DNA from: Daucus carota subsp. sativus
Lineage: Eukaryota > Streptophyta > Magnoliopsida > Apiales > Apiaceae
Assembly (NCBI RefSeq): GCF_001625215.2
Contig: NC_030387.2
Coordinates: 40,013,606 to 40,077,605 of the forward strand
Direction: 5' to 3'
DNA: 64,000 nucleotides
Positions within the stretch are counted from its first letter, which is position 1, and each line of letters starts with the position of its first letter. Below, in pieces: positions 42,735-52,284 of the stretch. Made by a program: the position numbers and the translations under genes. The notes under the pieces are model-generated. The model made no database searches, was not told where the DNA came from, and saw only the letters and a list, made by a program, of their open reading frames with translations.

Positions 42735-43030
42735 GGAGAAGCGAGGGGGTGTGGCGCCTCCCACATCGCTACGTTCTATTTTTTTAATTTTCTGGAATTT
42801 TTGGATGAAAAATATCAAAATTTAAAACTACCTTTTTTAGTTTCAGAATCTGATTATGTTTCAGATTATTTAATTATGGGAGAAGCGAGGGGGGTGTGGC
42901 GCCTCCCACATCGCTACGTTCTATTTTTTTAATTTTCTGGAATTTTTGGATGAAAAATATCAAAATTTAGAACTACCTTTTTTAGTTTCAGAATCTGATT
43001 ATGTTTCAGATTATTTAATTATGGGAAAGA
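42735..43030 (+). repeat. 145-bp tandem duplication, GGAGAAGCGAGG family
   Basis: Two almost identical copies start GGAGAAGCGAGGGGG at about 42735 and 42879. Each holds GGCGCCTCCCACATCGCTAC, TTAATTTTCTGGAATTTTTG and TCAGATTATTTAATTATGGG. A third copy of the unit, slightly different, begins at about 43545. CCTCCCACATCG resembles a motif common near LTR promoters. Confidence 0.85.
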
Positions 43031-43129
43031 GTGACACAAACTACCTTTTTTAGTTTCGGGTATATGAAAATCAAGTTTTAGAATCTGATTTTGTTTCAGA
43101 TTATTTAATTATGAGAAAGAGTAGTACAT

Positions 43130-43200
43130 AAGTCTCTCTGCACCTATAAATACCCCTATAGATCGTAGGGTTTGGATCATTTTAACACAACATCATCTCT
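43130..43200 (+). promoter_or_regulatory. TATA promoter-like segment, copy 1
   Basis: AGTCTCTCTGCACCTATAAA followed by TACCCCTATAGATCGTAGGG. A good TATA box (CTATAAATA) with an initiator-like region. The same arrangement recurs at 43830-43880. No gene of recognised family follows; 43295-43489 has a weak minus-strand frame only. Confidence 0.5.
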
Positions 43201-43544
43201 CTATACCAAAATTCTACCTCTCTCTGGTGATAGTTCTATTGCTTGATTTCTAACTCGGTAGTGCCGTTCTTCTGCAACGATAAGTGAAGGCTGTTTATAT
43301 AGTATATAAAAAAAAAAGTTGTTGTAAGCAAAGGTAGTTATAGATCGCTATGTGGAAGTCGACAAATTGAAACACGGTAAAAGAATATAGTCTTGATATG
43401 ATATTGATGGATGATATTAATAAATTAATTATTAGTGATGTATGTTTGTTGGTTATTATTTTATAATATTTGTTTTGTTCATCGGACATTTTTGTTGTTG
43501 TTAATTTTTATATGATTTATCATGTATACAGAAAAATATGGTGG

Positions 43545-43880
43545 GGAGAAGCGAGGGGTGTGTAGGTCGCGTCTCTCACATCGCTCCATTCTATTTTTCT
43601 AATTTTCTGGAATTTTTGGATAAAAAACATCAAAAATTAAAACTACCTTTTTTAGTTTCAGGTATATTAGAAACAAGTTTCAGAGTCTGATTTTGTTTCA
43701 GATTATTTACGGAATATAGTAGCTTAAAAGTTTTAATCTGATTTTGTTTCAGATTATTTACGGAATATAGTAGCTTAAAAGTTTTAATCTGATTTTGTTT
43801 CAGATTATTTAATTATGGGAAAGAGTAGCACACAAGTCTCTCTGCGCCTATAAATACCCCTATAATCGTAAGGTTTTGGA
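43545..43880 (+). repeat. Third copy of the repeat unit plus promoter copy 2
   Basis: GGAGAAGCGAGGGGTGTGTA to CTATAAATACCCCTATAATC. Relative to the first two units it contains an extra 51-bp block repeated 2.5 times (43687-43815: CTGATTTTGTTTCAGATTAT, then TTACGGAATATAGTAGC). The pair of similar units about 0.7 kb apart in the same orientation could be LTRs of a small retroelement; the boundaries are not clear. Confidence 0.6.
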
Positions 43881-44243
43881 TGTTTTTGTGCACAATCAAT
43901 CCAAAATAATTGGCGGAAGGTGACAATGTAAAAACGTGATTACTTTTTTTAAAAAAACACAAATAAAATTAAGATTCGTCGTGCTTTAAATTGTTAATTA
44001 CCTGTATAAACTTATTTTCATTTTTTCACCATGAACAGTCCAATTTCGTAATTATATATATTAGTATTGGTATTACATCAAGATTTTTATAAAACAAAAT
44101 TTATTTTATCGTACAAATATTAATTTTGAAACGCTAACATGGTTTTTATAGACAGCCACAAAATTATTTTATTGTACAAATATTAATATTGAATTATTAA
44201 TATAATTTTTATCGGACGCCGCAACGCGCGGTTTCTCAACTAG
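43881..44243 (+). mobile_element. Helitron 3' end
   Basis: The stretch ends GCCGCAACGCGCGGTTTCTC-AACTAG followed by T. A small hairpin (CCGC...GCGG) about 10 bp before CTAG is the usual 3' terminus of plant Helitrons, which insert before T. The 5' end (TC...) is not identified, so the start given is only the nearest repeat boundary. AT-rich, no helicase coding seen: a non-autonomous copy. Confidence 0.6.
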
Positions 44244-44397
44244 TTCCAGAAAGCAATAAGGATCACGAGATGTATTATTGTGAAGTCCCGTTGTATATTT
44301 GTATACATGTGAAAAAGATATTCGGCATGTTTTTATAAAATATAATAATACAGATTATTTTTATAAAAAAGTTCTAAATAAAATTTACTCCCTCCCT

Positions 44398-45087
44398 CCG
44401 TCTCAGTCAATTCATTACGTTTGGTTCGTACACGAAGATTAAAATATATATATAAAATAATGGAAAAGAGAAACAAAAGTGGCTAAGTTGTGGGACCTAT
44501 TAATTTTTAATGTGTAAAAGAGAGATGATGTAGTAAGAGCAAGTCCAATAGGTTACCTAAACTTGCTTCTAAACTCACATTTAGGTAATATACTAAAAAA
44601 AAAAAGCACTCCAACACTCTCCCCGTGATTACTTAAATCACTAGCACAACCTCAAATAACCTAGCCATTACCTATTTATAAGTAACCCCTAGTCATTACC
44701 TATTTAATATTTATGAATAAAATAATCATCTCTTTTCTTTTTTGTCTTTTCTGTCCTTTTCCCCTTCTGTCTCTCAAATTTATTATTAAAATAATCTTGG
44801 AGAAAAATATAGGGATTGCTATTTGAGTTGACCATGTAAGCAGATTACCTAAATCACTAAGACTCACTAGGATTCATTATTTTATATTATTAATAAGTAA
44901 TGTGATAGGTAACTTATTGGACTTGCTCTACAAGTAGTGTGAAAAGTAAGGAAAATAAGTGTGAAAAGGAAGGAAAAGTTGATAAGTGGTGGGACTTATT
45001 GACTATTTTTGTTAAATTTTGAAATATAAAAAATTGGATGAGACATCCCAGAATGAAAACCATAAAAATTTGGTGTGACGGAGGGAG
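44398..45087. mobile_element. Stowaway-like MITE split by a second MITE
   Basis: The outer element begins CTCCCTCCCTCCGTCTCAGT and ends GTGTGACGGAGGGAG, with TA at 44396-44397 and 45088-45089. Inside it, 44537-44938 has inverted ends GAGCAAGTCCAATAGGTTAC and its near complement GTAACTTATTGGACTTGCTC, flanked by TAA/TAC, a Harbinger-type (TWA) target. The partial copy at 272-480 has TAA after the inner element. Non-coding. Confidence 0.8.
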
Positions 45088-45440
45088 TAGTATATAGGTT
45101 AGGATGTGGTTTTCCGGGTCATATACTTTGTATATGTGTGTTTGTTTTAGAAAGGGAATCTAATATGTTTATCCTTAACATCGAGTTGCATGTATATCAT
45201 TTGACTAGTTCTGAACACACTTAGATGTTGGTGATGCAAGAAGGAACGGTGCATTTGCCACACGTATATGGTGGACGTGTGCATTGTTCTGGATGACAAA
45301 ATCAATTGTTCTGGATGCCTACTTGTTTCAATTTTCTAGTACTAGCTACATTAGTATCAATGAAATGATAATAACCCAATACTTTTTGAATCGCATTTCC
45401 AATACTATATATATCTAATACATCGAGCATTTACAATACA
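45088..45440. repeat. Duplicated non-coding block, copy 2
   Basis: Matches 481-665, 2290-2416 and 2698-2727. It holds the empty sites for the hAT element (45274-45281) and the Stowaway MITE (TA TA near 45405-45415). Similarity ends after CATCGAGCATTTAC. Confidence 0.75.
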
Positions 45441-47337
45441 AGCCTCGCTTAATATTCTGGTTAAATTTCTAATTCCATTGCTTTCTTTCATGAGCATATC
45501 AACATAAATTTATGCATCTAAGCTTGACTCACTGTTATAAGAAGTTCATTCGGACAATCAAAATTGTTTATTTGTGTATGTGCCAACATGGAAAGGTTAT
45601 AACACCGCTGATTCATATCCTTTGTCATTAATCTATGTAGGTTTATTAAGTTAAATTTTTATTTGAATATGCACATTTAAAAATGTGTTCAAGAATTTTT
45701 CACTATAAAATCATAGTATATCCTATATAATTAATTGTTTCAAGAATGTGTTCTTCTTTTACTTTAATTTGAATACGCACCTTTAAAAGAATAAAATGGA
45801 ATGCGAAACAGTATTCTAGACACTCTAAGCTCAAAAGAGGTGTATTTTGATGCTTTTTCATGTTTAGATGCAATTGTTACGGCAGAAATGTCAATATATT
45901 ACGCAAAAACTAAACTACAGTCGAAAATTAGTCTTTTCTCGTTAAATATTTTGTGTATCATTTGCTACGATATTAACGAGATCTAAAAATGTTATAATTT
46001 TCTTAACTTTTTTTAACAAATTTGATAAATGAACTAACGTTATTAATATTACATTTTCGTTCAATTTTATAAAGTAGGTGATAATAAAATAAACAAGAAA
46101 GAAATTAACAAATAGTTTCTCAAAAATATGTTGTGATGGCTCAATAAATTTAAATCTAATTAAAAATGAACATATCACCTATCAACTTTAAAATTATGTC
46201 ATGACCGGTTAACATAGGAAGTCTCAAATTAGCTCAAATTAGCTCTAACTTAGCAAGGATGAGAATAACTCAGCAAGGATGAGAATAATTTTATTTAATG
46301 GCAATGATATGTTACATCTGGATTTGGATACCGAGTCACTGAGTTTATAGCACCAACACCACGATCTATCATTCATTCGTTTTATTTGAGATACCTAACT
46401 ATGTGCGCTAATAATAGTATTTTAATATGTAAATAACTGCATATTATTGTATTTAATAAAAAAACTACATATTATTGTTATTTTTATCTAAGTGTCTTTG
46501 TGTTAAAAATTTATTAAAATATTGTCATTTTTATTATTTGATGATATTGTTAATGTTATTAAAGATGGATTAATTAAGATTAGAATCAAAATTCAAACAA
46601 CGATGAATTATAAATTAAAATGACAAAATATATAATATTTAAGACTACATATAAAAATTAAAAACATGAAACAGAATTATACAACATAGATAATTGTACT
46701 ATAATACAACTTTAAACAAAAATTAAATTATTGAGTAAGTTATCGGCTAAATCAGTTCTTATTCCTCCGTGATAATCAATCGTTAAAAAAATGACTGATT
46801 TAACAATTCATCAATCGCTACAGAAAATCCAAAATTAAAGATATTTAGAATATACTAATTCTAAGAATCAGTATTTTTTTATAATATTTTAATTTTTTTA
46901 TTTTTATGTGCCATTTAATCTTTTTGAAACTTTTGTGACATTTTGTCTCTTTCTAGTTCATCTTTTTCGAATAATTAAATCATTTACAAATAAATAATTT
47001 ATGTCCACACTGATTAAAATATTCAATACTAAAATAGTAGTACAGAAAATAAAATTTTATTATTCGGACTCTGTAATTTATTTACGGTTGCATAACATGT
47101 AATAAAAAAATTTGTTGAATCATGCGATAAAAATTGTTATTGAATCATTCAATAAAATTTTAGAAGTTCAGTACAATCATCCAGGTAGTGTGTGATCTTC
47201 CTGCTTGATATCATGTGAACTTGTCATCTGACTTTGATTTTATACAAGTCATGAAGCAAGCCATGCACGTAATTTTCCCATGTGAGTCCTTCCATTGATT
47301 TAAACGAAACAAAGCATTTTTTTTCATTATCATTCGA
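45441..47337. other. AT-rich intergenic sequence
   Basis: No frame above background on either strand and no recognisable transposon ends. Small direct repeats are present (TCAAATTAGC twice near 46225; CTCAGCAAGGATGAGAATAA twice near 46255-46285). Confidence 0.45.
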
Positions 47338-47771
47338 AATTTATTATGTATTAAGATACTAACATTTAATCGGTTTGGAAGGTATTCAATTTTTAGTACA
47401 ACTTAAGTTTTTTAATTCGAATTTATTTTAAACGTCTAATAGATAATATTATGTGTAGCACCAATTGGAATTCTTGCAAAATTAATATTGATAGTTATTT
47501 GACAAATTAATATTCAATTGTAACATGGCTTTTAAGTTAAATAAATTCAAAATTGATTTGTTACTAGAGTTTTTGACAATGGCCCTGTTTGGGGATTAGC
47601 TGTTAGCGGATTGAATCAGATGTTTTGACTAGCGGATTGAAATAGATTTTTTGACTAGCGGATTGAATTAGACCTTTAAAATAATTACGAATTAAAAAAC
47701 TTAAGTTGTACAAAAAATTGAATACCTTCTAAGTCTATTAAATTTTAGTATCTTAATACATAATAAATTTT
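47338..47771. repeat. Inverted repeat, arms about 103 bp
   Basis: The left arm 47338-47440 and right arm 47667-47771 are reverse complements with scattered differences. Shared motifs include TTATTATGTATTAAGATACT and GGTATTCAATTTTT. The loop of about 226 bp contains the motif ACTAGCGGATTGAA twice. Probably a DNA transposon remnant; the target duplication is not clear. Confidence 0.75.
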
Positions 47772-48010
47772 AAATTAATTAAAGGACTCAGATAAGAAAA
47801 TTACTAATAGTTCAGGGACCTCTAAAATAAAATTCATATACACGTGTCAACAAGTCTGCCACGTCAGCGAGATTCTAACGTCCGTTAGAATCTTAGTTAA
47901 CGGAAGGACTTCAATAAAAAAACTGAAAACATAAGTGATCCGGATATTGAAATCTTTATTTCAGGGATCTAGACAATAAAACACCAATAGTTCCGGGACC
48001 TTTAAATTAA
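47772..48010. repeat. Repeat fragment with GGGACCTTTAAATT-type ends
   Basis: AATAGTTCAGGGACCTCTAA and AATAGTTCCGGGACCTTTAA occur about 180 bp apart in the same orientation, with an inner palindrome TTCTAACGTCCGTTAGAA. Looks like part of a dispersed element. No coding. Confidence 0.5.
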
Positions 48011-48059
48011 TTTTCCCAATAAAATTTTGTGGCCTTTTTACATGACCTTATACTTTGGT

Positions 48060-48265
48060 AGAGAAGTCACGCGTCGGACGGGGGTGCAGATTCTTTCCGT
48101 GCTCACACGCTTTTGCGACTACACAACCGTTTCAGCCTACGTGGCAAGTAAGACAAACACTTTCTATCTTGTTTGTACTAATATATGCATTTGTATCTCT
48201 AGTTAACAAGTTTCTCTGATTTTATACTGTATTTGCTTCCTTGTTCTTCAAGATTCACGCCAAAA
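48060..48265 (+). promoter_or_regulatory. Promoter region of STRUBBELIG-like gene
   Basis: ACGTGGC (48139-48145), a G-box/ABRE-type core, and a TATA-like TTTTATACTG near 48221 lie before the ATG at 48266. TCACGCGTCGGACGGG near 48067 is a GC-rich patch. Inference only. Confidence 0.4.
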
Positions 48266-51046
48266 ATGTCTGCCAGGAGCTTGTTGCTGTATTTTACTCT
48301 TCTCGTCTTCTTTGCCCTAGGCTTGCAAGCTTCGGCTGAGACTGATGTTCTCGATGGTACGTTTTTTTATGTTTCTTTACGTTTTACAATGAGTCTCTCT
48401 TGGTTAATAATGATTATGGAGAATTTCGGTAGAAGTAGACATTGTGGTTCTGAATGTCAGGCCAAATTGTTGTCGTTTTAATGTCACGCCAAATTGTTGT
48501 CGTTTTATGTTTGGTGATACTGATTTTACCAGCGTACTTTTAAGTTAGGAGCACTTATTCATACTGTTTTTATAAAAAGTCAAAAGCACTTATAAAAAGT
48601 TAGGATTTCTAACTTTTGTTTCATGACTTCTATTTTTTTCCCAAATAGTTTAATCAGTCTTAACTAACTTCCAACTTCTATTTCACTTATTTTACTTTAA
48701 TCAAGAAGCACTTATTTTAAGCTCACCCAAACGGCCCCTTCATAATTCACTTTGTTGAAATTGTGAGTAAATGAATACTCTTTTGTTGATCATAGATATA
48801 ATTATCATATGATAAGTAGGCCAAAATTGCAATAATTAATTAGGATTAATGAAAAATAACGATTGTTAAAGGAATTTAGGATAGGCTAATTCAATTTAAA
48901 CTCATTTCTATATTACGACTAAATAAGAAATCTGTATCATGTCTGATTTGATTATTTTGAAAGTAAACATTGAAATTTGGCTTGAAAATACATCAACGTT
49001 CATGTTGTTGATCTATACTGATTGCACAAATTTGAGGTTAGGGGTGGTTATACGGTGTCAAGTAGATAACAACTTCATTTGTCATTGCATTCTGCCGTGT
49101 TGGGTTTAGAAGTGCTAGACCAAAAGATTACCAGCATTCAGGAAGACTTATGGTATTTTCTGGCTTAATTTATGCAGCCAAAGCTCTTCAAGACCTGTAC
49201 AGAACCCTTAATACTCCGTCACAGCTCAAGGGATGGAGGACGGATGGGTGGGATCCATGTGCAGAATCATGGACAGGAGTTCGCTGCAATGGCCCTTCAG
49301 TTATTCAGCTGTAAAGATAGACATCCTCAGAGACTCTGTTATCTTTAATAAAGCATAAAGAATTTACTTATTATCATTGACTAATTTGACTTGCAGTATA
49401 ATTCCTGGGCTTCAGCTTGGTGGTAACCTAGGGTTCCAACTCTCTAATCTTCGTAACTTGAAGCAGCTGTAAGTTGTTCTGGAAAACATAATTTGTATAA
49501 AATTGAAGCGCTGGTATTGAAGACATAATTTTTCCGGTTTATATGATATTTGTATCAGGGATATCAGCTCAAATTACATTCAGGGTGAAATTCCGTACCA
49601 CTTGCCTGCTAATGTCACACATTTGTAAGACATCTCCTTAATGATCATGTTATGCATTTACATACCTTCAGTATTATATGTTTCCTCTCTACTATATTTC
49701 AGAAACTTGGCCAACAACAATTTTAGCCAGAAGATTCCTTACTCCTTGACAAACATGAAGCATCTTCGGCATCTGTAAGTTTATTGTCTGAAAATTAATT
49801 AAATTGGCTCACTCGGATAGAATATGGTAAACTCAAGCTTATATTTTTCGACAGGAACCTAAGCCACAACTCACTGTCTGGACCAATTGGAAACGTTCTC
49901 ACAGGACTCACAAATCTCAAAGAAATGTAGGATTTCTTCACCCTCTTATAATTTTCATTCGGAAAGTACTCCTAATATACTAGTCTAAATATGCAACATA
50001 TAGTTTGCATGACAATTCAATGGCAGCTCACTTGCTGCAGAACTACTCCCACCTGTATAAGACTTTTATATATAAATGACATAAAATACATATGTATACC
50101 TACTACTTCTATTGCTTCTTTAAAAATTGGAAATATTTCCAGTCCTTATTATCTACAGGCTTATTTAAATATACCAGATAGACGAATGTAGTTTGAATCA
50201 TTGATCCTTCATTAATTATGGAGTATGTGTAAAGGCTATAAAAAGATCCAAAGATTTTGCAAGGGGAATATAAGAACTATGTTTATGTAGGCTGTAGCTG
50301 TAATGGAAAGTGAAAACATTGTTGTCTTTGCTGGAACATCTTAATGACATGTATTTAAATTATATAGTTGGTGATCATTTTACAATTTTTAATCTCATGT
50401 CATAGGGATTTGTCATTCAATAATTTTACCGGAGATCTACCCAGTTCATTTGAAGATTTGAAAAATCTAACAAGCTTGTGAGTTGTCCTCATTTTGATCA
50501 ATTCATATTATAAATTACAATGGCATTCTTTTACTGTTTTAAAGGTTTCACAAATTGCTGTGACTGGTCTGCAGGTTCTTAGAAAGCAATGGATTTACTG
50601 GATCTGTTAATATTCTGTCTAACCTCCCGCTCTCGGATCTGTATGCTTTATCTATGAAAGATTTTACACCTATTATTGAATCTGTTTCATATTTCTGTTC
50701 TGTGAACTCACCATATATGTCACCAGGGATATCCGAGATAACCACTTTAGCGGTGTTATTCCACAGACGTTTCAATCTATTCTTAACCTCTGGTAAGAAG
50801 CTGGATCCCTAGTTTTTTTTTGTTTCTTTTACAATTATACTTGTCAATGAGTTGTATTATTATCAAATTTATAGGATAGGGGGAAACAGATTCCACAGAG
50901 GAGAAGGTCTTGTACCCTGGTTATTTCCATGGGAAAGTACACCGAGTCCACCATCTATTGAGTCGAGTAAAATTGACAATCATCCATCTCATCATGAACA
51001 CAAGCACAAAAAGAAAGGATTCGGTCCCGGTGGAATAGCTTCTTAG
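48266..51046 (+). CDS. STRUBBELIG-like LRR protein, ends before membrane anchor
   Basis: Ten exons with GT-AG junctions: 48266-48356, 49178-49310, 49397-49468, 49559-49624, 49703-49774, 49855-49926, 50406-50477, 50575-50640, 50727-50792, 50875-51046; sum 882 bp, 293 residues. Exon 1 encodes a signal peptide (SLLLYFTLLVFFALGLQASA). Exon 2 has the LRR cap (ALQDLYRTLNTPSQLKGW, DPCAESWTGVRC). Exons 3-9 each hold one leucine-rich repeat of 22-24 residues (LDLSFNNFTGDLP type). Exon 10 has the SRF WIGGNRF motif, a proline-rich hinge and GFGPGGIAS then TAG. Full SRF receptors continue here with a membrane helix and a kinase; neither is present downstream. Predicted product: a secreted LRR protein, or a truncated gene. 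An upstream in-frame TTG at 48233 is not needed. Confidence 0.85.
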
Positions 51047-51477
51047 AACCATAAAACTTGAGTCCAAGATCTATTTGCGGTACAAGTTCAGATTTCATTC
51101 ATAATATGTGAAAGCTTCATACTGATTAGTGCTGTTTAAAAAAATGAATACGCTTATTCTCATTCATAAGGCTATGGTGGTAACATGTTCAATTAGTTGA
51201 GTGAGCACCTGTTTAAATAATAATAATTTAGGTCCGCCTAATTTATAAATGTCAATCACCATGTTCAATTGATTGAAAGAGATCATGGTGTTCAACAATT
51301 TGATCAACAATTTTCATTTATAAATGAAAATGGGATCTTTAAAATGACCTCCGGCATGGAATAAGCCCTTCAACTTTGCTTGTAGAAGATTGCAAGTCTG
51401 GAAACAGACATGGACAACTCTAGTATTGCATTACTGTTGAACCTAATAAGTGAATGGAACATAGACACTAGTAAGTA
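51047..51477. other. Downstream of LRR gene; no kinase exons
   Basis: Searched for the missing SRF membrane and kinase exons (GxGGFGxVY, HRDLK, DFG); none visible. Contains near repeats of ATGTTCAATTAGTTGA / ATGTTCAATTGATTGA (51184 and 51262). Probably 3' UTR followed by intergenic DNA. Confidence 0.5.
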
Positions 51478-51781
51478 CTCCCTCCGTCCCTATTTATCTG
51501 TCCAGTTTGGAAATAAAAATTTGTCCCTGTTTATCTGTCCATTTATACTTTCAAAACTAATTTAATGATAGTTTTTTAAATATATCTTCATAATTTCAAT
51601 TTTCAAGGCTTGACTTATTTAAAACTTGGTTGAATTCATGTTTTCAAGACATAAAGTAGGGGTATTCCACCATTTTCAAGATATTAATTAGAGGTATTTA
51701 ATGAAAAAGTTTATACAATCAATTATTTCTTGGTATGTGTTTTTTTTAATAAAATGGACAGATAAAAAGGGACGGAGGGAA
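51478..51781. mobile_element. Stowaway-type MITE
   Basis: 304 bp, inverted ends CTCCCTCCGTCCCTATTTAT / GACAGATAAAAAGGGACGGA, TA on both sides (51476-51477 and about 51782-51783). Non-coding. Confidence 0.83.
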
Positions 51782-51996
51782 TAATTGGCATCGACAATAT
51801 TAATGCTAGTCTGTGTGTGCAGGAACACCGTCATTGTTATAAGTGCAGGAACCACCAGCTGAAAACCTAATAGCATTTGGATGAACACATACCTTTGTAG
51901 TTTTTGTAATCGTCGCAAGAATATTTGTACCCAGGCAGATTTAAATGCATGAACAAATGATAAAATAGATTCTTGAAAAATATAATCAGATATAGT

Positions 51997-52180
51997 AATC
52001 ACTGTGATGGAAGTAAAAAGTGGGAAGCCTAAGAGTGGACCGACTATTGAAGGTTTTGAATTCCGACCAAGGAGCACCATTGCACTTTCATGATGCTCGT
52101 ATGGTAGTGTTTTTGTTTCTGTTTACTGTCGAGACCTGCACCTTTGTAAAAAGACGAGATCATAAAGAAAGAGAAGTTTT
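51997..52180 (+). pseudogene. 3' tail of an F-box/PP2 gene
   Basis: The last 32 codons of exon 3 of the gene at 17372-18648 recur (VKSGKPKSGPTIEGFEFRP, ending in TGA at 52090-52092) followed by its 3' UTR (AGACCTGCACC, AAAAAGACGA). Nothing of the F-box or PP2 core is present upstream. Part of the duplicated PP2 plus NOV-like block. Confidence 0.8.
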
Positions 52181-52284
52181 ATGTTGTTAATGATATTCGA
52201 ATCATTATATTTTAGTATCAAAATTCAGTCATTATATTTTAGTATATAATATATTGTTAATGGTATTCATGAATTAAGAACAGG

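Noticed and set aside
45942..46178. Minus-strand frame of 78 codons
   Set aside because: AT-rich chance frame (Ile, Phe, Asn, Lys) without start context or family.
48233..48265. Upstream extension of the STRUBBELIG-like start
   Set aside because: It begins at TTG, adds residues before the signal peptide, and the ATG at 48266 directly precedes a good signal sequence.
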